Part shown: positions 1 through 5,541 of the stretch, one piece after another
How the letters are laid out: every line of letters begins with the position of its first letter
How positions within the stretch are numbered: position 1 is the first letter of the stretch
Position numbers and translations under genes: made by a program
Notes under the pieces: model-generated
What the model was told of the DNA's origin: nothing
Database searches by the model: none
Seen by the model: only the letters and a program-made list of their open reading frames with translations
Assembly: GCA_005789055.1 (NCBI GenBank)
Contig: SYAA01000383.1
Location: 1-6,467 of the forward strand
Direction: 5' to 3'
Source: Actinomycetota bacterium
GTDB lineage: Bacteria; Actinomycetota; Actinomycetes; Mycobacteriales; Mycobacteriaceae
DNA: 6,467 nucleotides

Positions 1-414
1 GTGGCGGGCGCCCTGGCTTCCGTGGTCACCGGTATGGCGCAGATGGCGATGTTCACCGGAGTGCGGGGCGGCGGTCGCGGGCCCAAGCCGCTTGCGCTGC
101 TGCTGGTTTCGCTCCTTGCGCCGATGGCCGCGACGGTGATCACGATGTCGGTGTCACGCTCTCGGGAGTATCAGGCCGATGAGTCCGGCGCGCAACTCTC
201 CGGCGATCCGTTGGCGCTGGCGTCCGCGCTGCGGAAGATCAGCGGCGGTGTGGAGCAGGCGCCGCTGCCGCCGAGTCCGCAGTTGGCGGATCAGTCGCAT
301 CTGATGATTGCCAGCCCGTTCAGCGCCAAGGACCGGATGGGCAAGATGTTTTCAACGCACCCGCCGGTGCAGGATCGGATCGCCCGCCTGGAGAAAATGG
401 CGCGCGGAGGCTAG
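1..414 (+). CDS. htpX: Protease HtpX, C-terminal part (5' end outside window)
   Basis: This is the last 137 residues of an M48-family membrane zinc metalloprotease that degrades damaged or misfolded membrane proteins. The full mycobacterial protein is about 286 residues, so roughly half is missing, including the HExxH zinc site. The visible part starts in a hydrophobic stretch (window residues 4-20), has a second membrane segment at about 31-50, then the [13 protein letters not shown] block (52-64). The Glu at residue 56 is the expected third zinc ligand. The family's C-terminal elements follow: [13 protein letters not shown], then [15 protein letters not shown] near the end. The GTG at base 1 is an internal valine codon, not a start. 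The TAG stop is followed directly by the stop codon of the convergent gene. The family call rests on strong similarity to mycobacterial HtpX. Confidence 0.95.
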   Translation: MAGALASVVTGMAQMAMFTGVRGGGRGPKPLALLLVSLLAPMAATVITMSVSRSREYQADESGAQLSGDPLALASALRKISGGVEQAPLPPSPQLADQSHLMIASPFSAKDRMGKMFSTHPPVQDRIARLEKMARGG

Positions 415-1467
415 TTACTGATCGCCGCCGGCTGCCGGACCCGAAGAATCCTGGCCCGAAGAATCCTGGCCCGAAGAATCCTGGCCCGACGAATCCTGAT
501 CCGAAGGACTCGGCGCCTCGGCCGGCCGGATGGTCTTGGAGGGGGCCTTGTGGCCGGTCACGGCACCGACAACCGATCCGATGGCGTCTTTAACGACGTC
601 GAACGGACTGGTCGGCTTGACGGCGGGAATCTTCACGGCGGGATTCTTGACGGCACCGGGGCCAGAAGCCGACTCGTTCTGTCCCGGACCGAGGTCCCGC
701 GACGGTTTGGTGACCCCGACCCGCGGGCGCACGGTGCTCGCGTTGATCTCGGGAAGCTTCGCTGAACTCGGCGGTGTCGCGTCGAGGGACGGGGCGCCCG
801 TCTGCGGTGCGGGCGTCTGAACCGCTGGAACTGATGCGGCAGGCAGCGGGGCGGGGCCGCCCGGAGGCGCGAACGTCGGCGTGAACGCCGGTGGCATCAG
901 CGCTTTAAACGGCGCGGGCAGGGCCTCGGTCAACGTTTTGTAGGCGACGACCGTCATGTCGTTGACCTGCTGGACCAGTGCGACGACACCGTCGGGATAG
1001 GTCACCGTCGTCACCTTGGTGACCGGGTCGGTGAGGCAACTGACCGATCCGGTGCAGTCGATCTGGCCCTGGGCGTCAACGACCGGCACCCGCGGCAGTT
1101 CCAGTGATTGCTTGTAGGCGGGTGCGGCCAGTGCCGCATCCCCGACGGGCGCCGCGCCGAGGCCCATACCGGCGTCGTAGGCGGCCTGCACGGACGGGTC
1201 GGTGAGGCCCTGCGGCACTCCGGGGTTTGACACTCCGGGGTTCATGATGGCGGCAATCTCGCCGATGTCGCTGGAACCGGCGCCGATGGCCAGCAGGTCG
1301 GCCTCCTCGGCCGGTGCCGAGCCACCGAGGGCCTCGAGTGGCCCGCGGAAAGCCGACGTCACAAAGCCGTCGGGGGACTGCGTGGTGCTGGCCAGGACCA
1401 TCAGGCCGGCGGCGACGCCCACCGCTAACGCGCCGGAGCGCATTGCGTGGTTGGGGAGCCGACTCAT
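415..1467 (-). CDS. Exported Pro/Ala-rich protein of unknown function with 5-residue repeats
   Basis: Predicted 350-residue protein that I do not recognise. A basic N-terminus is followed by a hydrophobic segment (residues 11-27), which fits a Sec signal peptide or a membrane anchor; no clean AxA cleavage site is visible. A moderately conserved-looking core spans about 85-190 and holds the only two cysteines (138 and 144, CTGSVSC), possibly a disulfide. From about 190 to the end it is disordered, rich in Pro, Ala, Ser and Gly. Short repeats occur at three places: NPGV twice (76-84), AVK-P units (272-284) and DSSGQ-type units (about 324-343), ending in an acidic Gly-rich tail. The ATG start is preferred because a GAAAGG Shine-Dalgarno lies at 1478-1483, 10 bases upstream; a second ATG eight codons in has none. 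It is divergent from the exported gene at 1584 and abuts htpX. A TACCAT hexamer at 1514-1519 (minus strand) is a possible -10. A cell-wall or surface role is inference. Confidence 0.82.
   Translation of the reverse strand: MSRLPNHAMRSGALAVGVAAGLMVLASTTQSPDGFVTSAFRGPLEALGGSAPAEEADLLAIGAGSSDIGEIAAIMNPGVSNPGVPQGLTDPSVQAAYDAGMGLGAAPVGDAALAAPAYKQSLELPRVPVVDAQGQIDCTGSVSCLTDPVTKVTTVTYPDGVVALVQQVNDMTVVAYKTLTEALPAPFKALMPPAFTPTFAPPGGPAPLPAASVPAVQTPAPQTGAPSLDATPPSSAKLPEINASTVRPRVGVTKPSRDLGPGQNESASGPGAVKNPAVKIPAVKPTSPFDVVKDAIGSVVGAVTGHKAPSKTIRPAEAPSPSDQDSSGQDSSGQDSSGQDSSGPAAGGDQ
440..499. repeat. Tandem repeat, four copies of a 15-bp unit
   Basis: The unit CCCGAAGAATCCTGG occurs at 440-454, 455-469 and 470-484 without change, and a fourth copy at 485-499 differs at two bases. 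On the minus strand it encodes DSSGQ-type pentapeptides near the C-terminus of the exported protein. The period is a multiple of three, so copy-number change by slippage would keep the frame. Confidence 0.95.
616..660. repeat. Imperfect tandem repeat, three copies of a 15-bp unit
   Basis: Units begin at 616, 631 and 646 (CTTGACGGCGGGAAT and variants). The first two differ at two bases; the third shares the first nine bases and then diverges. On the minus strand they encode the GAVKNPAVKIPAVK stretch (residues 271-284 of the exported protein). The period is the same as in the repeat at 440-499. Confidence 0.8.
1216..1245. repeat. Direct repeat, two copies with 15-bp period
   Basis: CACTCCGGGGTT occurs at 1216-1227 and again at 1231-1242, so the two 15-base units are identical over their first 12 bases. 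On the minus strand they encode the NPGVSNPGV stretch (residues 76-84) of the same exported protein. Confidence 0.8.
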
Positions 1468-1549
1468 TGCCCAACGGCCTTTCTGATTCTCAGGTTCTGC
1501 GTAGGTAGTCCTTATGGTAGAGCATCGCGGCAGGTTCCGTTTACTTGAG

Positions 1550-1577
1550 TTGCCTGCTGATCTTCGTTCGGTACGGT
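1550..1577 (+). promoter_or_regulatory. Candidate promoter placing transcription start at the ATG of the 1584 gene
   Basis: A TACGGT hexamer at 1572-1577 fits the mycobacterial TANNNT -10 pattern, and TTGCCT at 1550-1555 is a possible -35 with a 16-base spacer. The hexamer ends 6 bases before the ATG at 1584, so the transcript could begin at the start codon. No Shine-Dalgarno is visible upstream of that ATG, which agrees with a leaderless mRNA. Inference from spacing only. Confidence 0.45.
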
Positions 1578-1583
1578 GTTGTG

Positions 1584-2132
1584 ATGTTCCTCAGGATCCT
1601 TCGTGGTGCTCTAGTGGCTGCAGTGGGTGCTGTGACGGTTGCGTCACCGGCCTGGGCCGACCCGAATCCGGCGCCGCCGCCTCTTCCCGAGGTCAACGCC
1701 TACCCGCCGATCAGCCCGGTCGACTACTCGGCGATGAGCGGTAGCTGGTACGCCTTCGCCGGGCCGGTCGGGGTCACCTGCATCATCGACAAGAACAACG
1801 GCGGTTACGGATGCAGTGGTGCGCTGCCTGGAGCACCCGGCGGGGCAAATCTGGTCAGCGCCGGCCCGGTCGGGTCGCCCACCTTCGCCAGCACTGGGCA
1901 GCCGGTGTTCGGCGCGGCCGGTCCGGTCAAGCCGCTGCCGCCGAACACCCGGTTGAGCTTCCGGAGCATCAGCTGCGGCGTCGACGACAGCGGCACGGTG
2001 GCGTGCGTCAACAGCCGCGACCAGGTCGGTTTCGTCGTCGGCCCGGCGGGCACCTTTATCAATAGCGTCAACCCCATGCTGGATCGGCCCGACGGCGCCA
2101 ACCCCTACCTGCCGGGCATGCCGCCGGGTTAG
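1584..2132 (+). CDS. Exported four-cysteine protein of unknown function
   Basis: Predicted 182-residue secreted protein. Residues 1-25 form a classic Sec signal peptide: basic start (MFLRILR), hydrophobic core, and cleavage after AWA before DPNPAPPP. A proline-rich linker (about 26-47) follows. The mature domain carries four cysteines at 66, 77, 131 and 141, in the contexts GVTCIID, GYGCSG, SISCGVDD and TVACVN, suggesting two disulfide bonds in the oxidising envelope. The C-terminus is Pro/Gly-rich. The layout resembles small secreted proteins common in mycobacteria, but I cannot assign a named family. The ATG at 1584 is chosen because it gives a textbook signal peptide and sits 6 bases after a -10-like hexamer; an upstream TTG at 1545 would add 13 residues before it. 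The stop overlaps the gpsA stop (shared TTAG at 2129-2132). It diverges from the exported gene at 415-1467. Confidence 0.85.
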   Translation: MFLRILRGALVAAVGAVTVASPAWADPNPAPPPLPEVNAYPPISPVDYSAMSGSWYAFAGPVGVTCIIDKNNGGYGCSGALPGAPGGANLVSAGPVGSPTFASTGQPVFGAAGPVKPLPPNTRLSFRSISCGVDDSGTVACVNSRDQVGFVVGPAGTFINSVNPMLDRPDGANPYLPGMPPG

Positions 2133-3154
2133 AAGCGGGTCCCGTCGACCTCGTGCCCGGGCTTCTCCGCCATCAGGCCCTCGTAGGCCTGCTCGACGGT
2201 GGAGTTGTGGTTGACCACCGCGTCGACCTCGCGGGCGATCGGCATGTTGATGCCGTACTTCTCGGCGAACTCCATGATCACGCTGGCGGCCTTGACCCCC
2301 TCGGCGACCTGCGTCATGCCGGCCAGGATCTCGGCGATCGGCTTCCCGGAGCCGAGTTCCTCACCGACGCGACGGTTGCGGCTGCGCTGCGATGTGCACG
2401 TGACGATCAGGTCACCCATGCCGGCCAGGCCGGAGAACGTGTCACGCTGTCCGCCGACGGCTTCGCCGAGCTTGCTCATCTCACGGACCGCCCGAGTCAT
2501 CACCATCGCGCGGGTGTTCTCGCCGATGCCCATTGCGTAGCCCATGCCGACGGCGATCGCATAGACGTTTTTCAGCGCCCCGGCGATCTCGACGCCCGCC
2601 ACGTCGTCGGTCGTGTAGGTGCGAAATCGCTTGGTGCGGAACATACTTGCCAGGTTTGACGCGAGATTGCGGTCCGGCATCGCCAGTACTGCGGCGGCCG
2701 CATAGCCCTCGGCGACTTCCTTGGCAATGTTCGGCCCGGCCAGGATTCCGGCCGGGTGCCCGGGGAGTACCTCTTCGACGATCTGGCTCATCCGCATGTT
2801 GGTGCCCTGCTCGAGTCCCTTGACCAGGCTCACGACCGGTACCCACGGCCGCAGTTCCTTGGCCAGTTCGCCGAGTACACCACGGAACCCGTGTGAGGGG
2901 ACGCCCATGACGATGACGTCGGCGCAATGGGCGGCCTCGGCGAAATCGTTGGTGGCGCGCAGCGTTTCCGGCAACTCCACCTCCTCGCCGAGGTACGCGG
3001 AGTTGCGGTGGTTGGAGTTGATGTCCTCGGCGGTCTCCGCCGAGCGCACCCACTGCACCGTCGGCGCGCGCCGCGCACAGATGGAGGCGACGGTGGTGCC
3101 CCAGGACCCGCCGCCCAGCACGACGACTTGCGGTTCGCGACGTTCAGTTGTCAT
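2129..3154 (-). CDS. gpsA: Glycerol-3-phosphate dehydrogenase [NAD(P)+]
   Basis: A 341-residue cytosolic enzyme that reduces dihydroxyacetone phosphate to sn-glycerol-3-phosphate, the backbone for phospholipid synthesis. The N-terminal Rossmann domain has GGGSWGT (14-20) for NAD(P)H binding. The family motifs VPSHGF (85-90), SLVKGLE (109-115, Lys112) and AGPNIAKEVAEG (139-150) follow. The C-terminal helical domain has GALKNVYAIAVGMG (192-205) with the expected catalytic Lys195, SGLAGMGDLIVTCTS (241-255), SRNRRVG (258-264) and VAEGVKAA (283-290). The length is normal and all key residues seem present. Mycobacteria usually have two copies; the position beside htpX corresponds to gpdA1 (Rv0564c). 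It lies 62 bases downstream of the monooxygenase gene and may be read from it, but a -10-like hexamer 7 bases before the ATG suggests its own leaderless transcript. There is no Shine-Dalgarno. Confidence 0.96.
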   Translation of the reverse strand: MTTERREPQVVVLGGGSWGTTVASICARRAPTVQWVRSAETAEDINSNHRNSAYLGEEVELPETLRATNDFAEAAHCADVIVMGVPSHGFRGVLGELAKELRPWVPVVSLVKGLEQGTNMRMSQIVEEVLPGHPAGILAGPNIAKEVAEGYAAAAVLAMPDRNLASNLASMFRTKRFRTYTTDDVAGVEIAGALKNVYAIAVGMGYAMGIGENTRAMVMTRAVREMSKLGEAVGGQRDTFSGLAGMGDLIVTCTSQRSRNRRVGEELGSGKPIAEILAGMTQVAEGVKAASVIMEFAEKYGINMPIAREVDAVVNHNSTVEQAYEGLMAEKPGHEVDGTRF

Positions 3155-3161
3155 GCCGATT

Positions 3162-3167
3162 AACGTA
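3162..3167 (-). promoter_or_regulatory. Candidate -10 element for leaderless gpsA transcript
   Basis: On the minus strand TACGTT (3167 down to 3162) is followed by 7 bases and then the gpsA ATG at 3154. This spacing would start the transcript at the A of the ATG. No clear -35 is visible and there is no Shine-Dalgarno before the ATG. Inference from spacing. Confidence 0.4.
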
Positions 3168-3214
3168 ACGCCGGGGGATTGGGTTTACCGAGAGTTGCCG
3201 AAACCGTCTGTTGC

Positions 3215-3229
3215 GCTCACCCGGTGAGC
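3215..3229 (-). terminator. Palindrome over the monooxygenase stop codon, possible weak terminator
   Basis: GCTCACC (3215-3221) and GGTGAGC (3223-3229) are perfect inverted 7-base arms around one base, containing the TGA stop of the monooxygenase gene. As RNA it can form a 6-bp stem with a 3-base loop. No U-run follows in the minus-strand direction, so a canonical intrinsic terminator is not supported; it may instead be chance or an RNA-stability hairpin. Confidence 0.25.
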
Positions 3230-4731
3230 TGCCTGACCGGGGTCACCTGTCCGAACACCATCTCCTCGTCGATCTTGTCCCGGAAGCGGAAGTCGATGGC
3301 GTCGGCGAGGAAGTCCTGACGTACCACCCACGGCCGCTTGGCCCCGGACTTGGGCAGGGCGTGCGGGCTGCGCTGGACGTAGCCGGCCTGCAGATCCCAG
3401 GTCGGCTTCTCGGCGATGGGTTCCGAACCCAGGTGCGGGTAGGCGTGGGTATAGCCGTTGGCCCTCATGTGCTCGATCAGCTTGGCCGCCGCCCGGGCTG
3501 TCATGTCGGCCCGCAGGGTCCATGAGGCGTTGGTATAGCCGATGCACCAGAACAGGTTCGGCACGCCGTCGAGCATGTGCGCCTTGTAGGAGAACCGGTC
3601 CTGCGGCTTGACCTCCGTGCCGTCCACGCTGACCCGCACCCCGCCGAGTGCCTGCAGTTGCAGGCCAGTGGCGGTGATGATGATGTCGGCGTCGAGGTGC
3701 TTGCCGGACGTGCACAGGATGCCGTCGGCGTCGAAGTGGTCGATGTGATCGGTGATGACCTCAAGGCGGCCCTTGCTGATCTCCTCGAAGACGTCACCAT
3801 CGGCGACCAGACACATCCGTTCATCCCACGGGTTGTAGTTCGGTCTGAAGTCGACGTCGACCGGATAGCCCTGCGGCAAAAGGCTCACGTTCTGTCGGCG
3901 GACGAACGCGCGCACCGCGTTCGGGAAGCGGCGGGCGATCACCCACAGCACCTTCTCGAAGACCAGGGCGGCCGAGCGAATCATGGTGTAGGAGGCCTGT
4001 TTCGGCAGCACCGTGCGCAGCGCGGCGTAGACCGGGTTGACCCGCGGCATGGAGAACAGGTAACCCGGTGAACGCTGCAACATGGTGACCTTCGCGGCCT
4101 TACGGGCTAGTGCGGGCACCATCGAGACCGCCGTGGCGCCGGAGCCGATCACGACGATTTTCTTGCCGGCGTAATCGAGATCGTCGGGCCAGAACTGAGG
4201 ATGCACCAGGGTGCCGGCGAAGTCGGCTGAGCCCGGGAAGTCCGGGCTGTAGGGCTTGTCGTAGTTGTAGTAGCCCGAACCGAAGAAGACGAACCGACTG
4301 CGGTAGGTCTTCGGCCGGCCGTCCTCGGTGACGTGGGTGGTCCAGGTGTCGGTGGACGAATCCCAGTCCGTGGAGTGCACCTCGGTGCCGAAGTGGATGT
4401 GCGGGTAGATGCCGTGCTTGCGGGCGGTGTCTTCCATGTAGTCGCGGATCTGATCGCCGTCGGCGACGTACTCCTTGCCGCGCCACGGTTCCCACGGCCA
4501 GCTCAGGGTGAAGATCGAGGAGTCCGAGCGCACGCCAGGGTACCGGAACAGGTCCCAGGTGCCGCCGATGCGCGCGCGGCGCTCCAAGACCACGTAGCGG
4601 GCACCGGGAGTGTGCTGGCCCAGGTGGTAAGCCGCGCCGATCCCGGAGATGCCGGCGCCGATGACGACGAGGTCGAGGATCCCCGCCTCCGATTCGGCGG
4701 GGGTGTTGGCGGTCTCCGGGATAACGGTCAT
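3217..4731 (-). CDS. Flavin-containing monooxygenase, Baeyer-Villiger type, EthA-like
   Basis: A 504-residue FAD- and NADPH-dependent monooxygenase, cytosolic or loosely membrane-associated; the native substrate is unknown. The FAD-binding Rossmann motif VIGAGISG is at 23-30, followed by GGTWDLFRYPGVRSD (56-70), typical of this class. The type I Baeyer-Villiger fingerprint FxGxxxHxxxWP is intact at 171-182 (F171, G173, H177, W181, P182). The NADPH-binding motif GSGATA is at 196-201. IITATG (351-356) and GYTNASWTLRADM (398-410) are shared with mycobacterial EthA. Length is slightly above EthA (about 489 residues). By position it corresponds to Rv0565c, a paralogue of the ethionamide activator EthA. 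The start at 4731 is chosen because FAD-domain sequence begins soon after it; a start at 4815 would run into yajQ and add residues unlike the family. It lies 40 bases after yajQ, same strand, so co-transcription is possible. Confidence 0.93.
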   Translation of the reverse strand: MTVIPETANTPAESEAGILDLVVIGAGISGIGAAYHLGQHTPGARYVVLERRARIGGTWDLFRYPGVRSDSSIFTLSWPWEPWRGKEYVADGDQIRDYMEDTARKHGIYPHIHFGTEVHSTDWDSSTDTWTTHVTEDGRPKTYRSRFVFFGSGYYNYDKPYSPDFPGSADFAGTLVHPQFWPDDLDYAGKKIVVIGSGATAVSMVPALARKAAKVTMLQRSPGYLFSMPRVNPVYAALRTVLPKQASYTMIRSAALVFEKVLWVIARRFPNAVRAFVRRQNVSLLPQGYPVDVDFRPNYNPWDERMCLVADGDVFEEISKGRLEVITDHIDHFDADGILCTSGKHLDADIIITATGLQLQALGGVRVSVDGTEVKPQDRFSYKAHMLDGVPNLFWCIGYTNASWTLRADMTARAAAKLIEHMRANGYTHAYPHLGSEPIAEKPTWDLQAGYVQRSPHALPKSGAKRPWVVRQDFLADAIDFRFRDKIDEEMVFGQVTPVRQLTG

Positions 4732-4737
4732 GGGTTC

Positions 4738-4743
4738 ACCATA
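4738..4743 (-). promoter_or_regulatory. Candidate -10 element for the monooxygenase gene
   Basis: On the minus strand TATGGT (4743 down to 4738) is followed by six bases and then the ATG at 4731, a spacing that would give a leaderless transcript. A good Shine-Dalgarno is absent. No convincing -35 is seen, and read-through from yajQ is an alternative. Confidence 0.35.
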
Positions 4744-4771
4744 GGCAATCCGCCGCCGGCTCGGCCAGCGC

Positions 4772-5263
4772 TTAGCGGTAGTTGACGAACTGCAGGGCGA
4801 CGTCGAGATCGGCACCCTTGAGCAGGGCGATGACCGCCTGGAGGTCGTCGCGCTTCTTGGAGCTGACCCGGATCTCCTCGCCCTGGATCTGGGCCTTGAC
4901 GCCCTTGGGGCCCTCGTCGCGGATCAGCTTGGTCACCTTCTTGGCGTTCTCGCTGCTGATGCCTTGCTTGAGGGTGCCGCTGACCCGGTAGGTCTTGCCC
5001 GACGGTTGCGGATCGCCGGCGTCGAAGGCCTTCATGGAGATATCGCGGCGCACGAGTTTCTCCTTGAACACGTCGACGGCGGCCTTGGCCCGCTCCTCGG
5101 TCGAGGAGATGATTTCGATGGCCTCCTCGCCCTTCCACTCAATGCTGGTGTCGGTGCCCCGGAAGTCGAACCGGGTACTGAGTTCCTTGGCCGCCTGGTT
5201 CAGCGCGTTGTCGACCTCCTGGCGGTCGACCTTGCTGACGATGTCGAACGACGAATCCGCCAC
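4772..5263 (-). CDS. yajQ: YajQ family nucleotide-binding protein (UPF0234/DUF520)
   Basis: A 163-residue cytosolic protein of the YajQ family. Members bind nucleotides or RNA, and some bind cyclic di-GMP as effectors; the role in mycobacteria is not established. Family hallmarks are seen from end to end: the N-terminal [10 protein letters not shown] (4-13), [15 protein letters not shown] (29-43), RRDIS (72-76), [16 protein letters not shown] (101-116), [21 protein letters not shown] (122-142) and the terminal LQFVNYR (157-163). The length matches the family. The GTG start at 5263 is chosen because the family begins at this point and an AGGAAGGA Shine-Dalgarno lies 8 bases upstream; an ATG at 5389 would add 42 unrelated residues and cross part of the tRNA. 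It is the first gene of the minus-strand block and diverges from tRNA-Tyr. It corresponds to Rv0566c by position. Confidence 0.95.
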   Translation of the reverse strand: MADSSFDIVSKVDRQEVDNALNQAAKELSTRFDFRGTDTSIEWKGEEAIEIISSTEERAKAAVDVFKEKLVRRDISMKAFDAGDPQPSGKTYRVSGTLKQGISSENAKKVTKLIRDEGPKGVKAQIQGEEIRVSSKKRDDLQAVIALLKGADLDVALQFVNYR

Positions 5264-5271
5264 TTTCGGTG

Positions 5272-5279
5272 TCCTTCCT
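5272..5279 (-). promoter_or_regulatory. Ribosome binding site of yajQ (decides the GTG start)
   Basis: AGGAAGGA on the minus strand, 8 bases before the GTG at 5263. It is the strongest Shine-Dalgarno in the window and supports the GTG over the upstream in-frame ATG. Confidence 0.8.
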
Positions 5280-5295
5280 GGGGCTATCGGCTGGT

Positions 5296-5326
5296 TTGTG
5301 CTGTGGGTACATCCTCGTTGTACCCT
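5296..5326 (+). promoter_or_regulatory. Candidate promoter of tRNA-Tyr
   Basis: TACCCT at 5321-5326 fits a mycobacterial -10, and TTGTGC at 5296-5301 could be a -35, although the 19-base spacer is long. Transcription would start near 5333, giving a leader of about 35 bases before the mature tRNA. The -10 overlaps the right arm of the inverted repeat at 5305-5325. Confidence 0.35.
5305..5325. repeat. Perfect 7-bp inverted repeat between yajQ and tRNA-Tyr
   Basis: GGGTACA (5305-5311), a 7-base spacer, and TGTACCC (5319-5325) are perfect inverted arms. The 21-bp element sits between two divergent genes, about 40 bases from each, and overlaps the predicted tRNA -10. This is the geometry of a dimeric repressor site, but the regulator is unknown and chance cannot be excluded. 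Confidence 0.6.
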
Positions 5327-5367
5327 GCTAGACGCATCATGCCGGGTCGCTTCGGTGAGGTGTACCA

Positions 5368-5450
5368 GGCAGGTTGCCCGAGCGGCCAATGGGAGCGGAC
5401 TGTAAATCCGTCGGCTAACGCCTACACAGGTTCGAATCCTGTACCTGCCA
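5368..5450 (+). tRNA. tRNA-Tyr (anticodon GTA)
   Basis: An 83-base type II tRNA. The acceptor stem pairs GGCAGGT (5368-5374) with ACCTGCC (5443-5449), with discriminator A at 5450. The anticodon stem GCGGA/TCCGT (5395-5399 with 5407-5411) closes a 7-base loop carrying GTA at 5402-5404. A long variable arm (about 5412-5425) with a GGC/GCC stem is as expected for bacterial tRNA-Tyr. The T arm is ACAGG-TTCGAAT-CCTGT (5426-5442). The 3' CCA is not encoded (CGC follows), so it must be added after transcription. No integrase or duplicated tRNA 3' end was seen, so nothing indicates use as an attachment site here. Confidence 0.97.
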
Positions 5451-5455
5451 CGCGC

Positions 5456-5482
5456 GCGCGAGGGTTGCTAGCCGATTCGCGC
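5456..5482 (+). terminator. GC-rich hairpin after tRNA-Tyr, possible weak terminator
   Basis: GCGCGA (5456-5461) pairs with TCGCGC (5477-5482) across a 15-base loop, just after an alternating CG tract (5451-5460). It could help end the tRNA transcript, but the loop is long and no U-run follows. Confidence 0.2.
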
Positions 5483-5500
5483 CGCCGCCGATGATCGCGC

Positions 5501-5516
5501 TACAATTCTGAGAATT
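5501..5516 (+). promoter_or_regulatory. Candidate -10 with overlapping palindrome upstream of the 5542 gene
   Basis: TACAAT at 5501-5506 is an excellent -10 match; a -35 at the right distance is not evident. It would start transcription near 5513 and give a short leader of about 29 bases containing a G-run (5531-5535) 6 bases before the ATG. AATTCT (5504-5509) and AGAATT (5511-5516) form a perfect 13-base palindrome around G5510, overlapping both the -10 and the expected start, where a repressor would block the promoter. Confidence 0.5.
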
Positions 5517-5541
5517 CGCTAAGTCACTTCGGGGGTATGTC

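Noticed and set aside
1..3. GTG at base 1 as the start codon of a short protein
   Set aside because: The frame is clearly the C-terminal half of HtpX; the GTG is an internal valine codon.
2131..2166. Hairpin AGAAGC...GCTTCT at the gpsA / exported-gene junction
   Set aside because: The stem is interrupted by a bulge and a long loop, lies mostly inside gpsA coding sequence and has no U-run, so a terminator call is not justified.
4728..4742. Tiny ORF (ATG GTG AAC CCA TGA) overlapping the monooxygenase start on the minus strand
   Set aside because: Four codons, no ribosome site; it is more simply explained as part of the promoter/start region.
4732..4815. 28-codon N-terminal extension of the monooxygenase
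   Set aside because: It would overlap the yajQ 3' end, has no resemblance to the family, and the FAD motif is at the normal distance from the ATG at 4731.
5264..5389. 42-codon N-terminal extension of yajQ starting at the ATG at 5389
   Set aside because: It would cross part of tRNA-Tyr and the intergenic inverted repeat; the GTG at 5263 has a strong ribosome site and matches the family N-terminus.
5368..5450. tRNA-Tyr as an integration site for a mobile element
   Set aside because: No integrase, no duplicated tRNA 3' end and no foreign-looking genes are visible downstream in the window.
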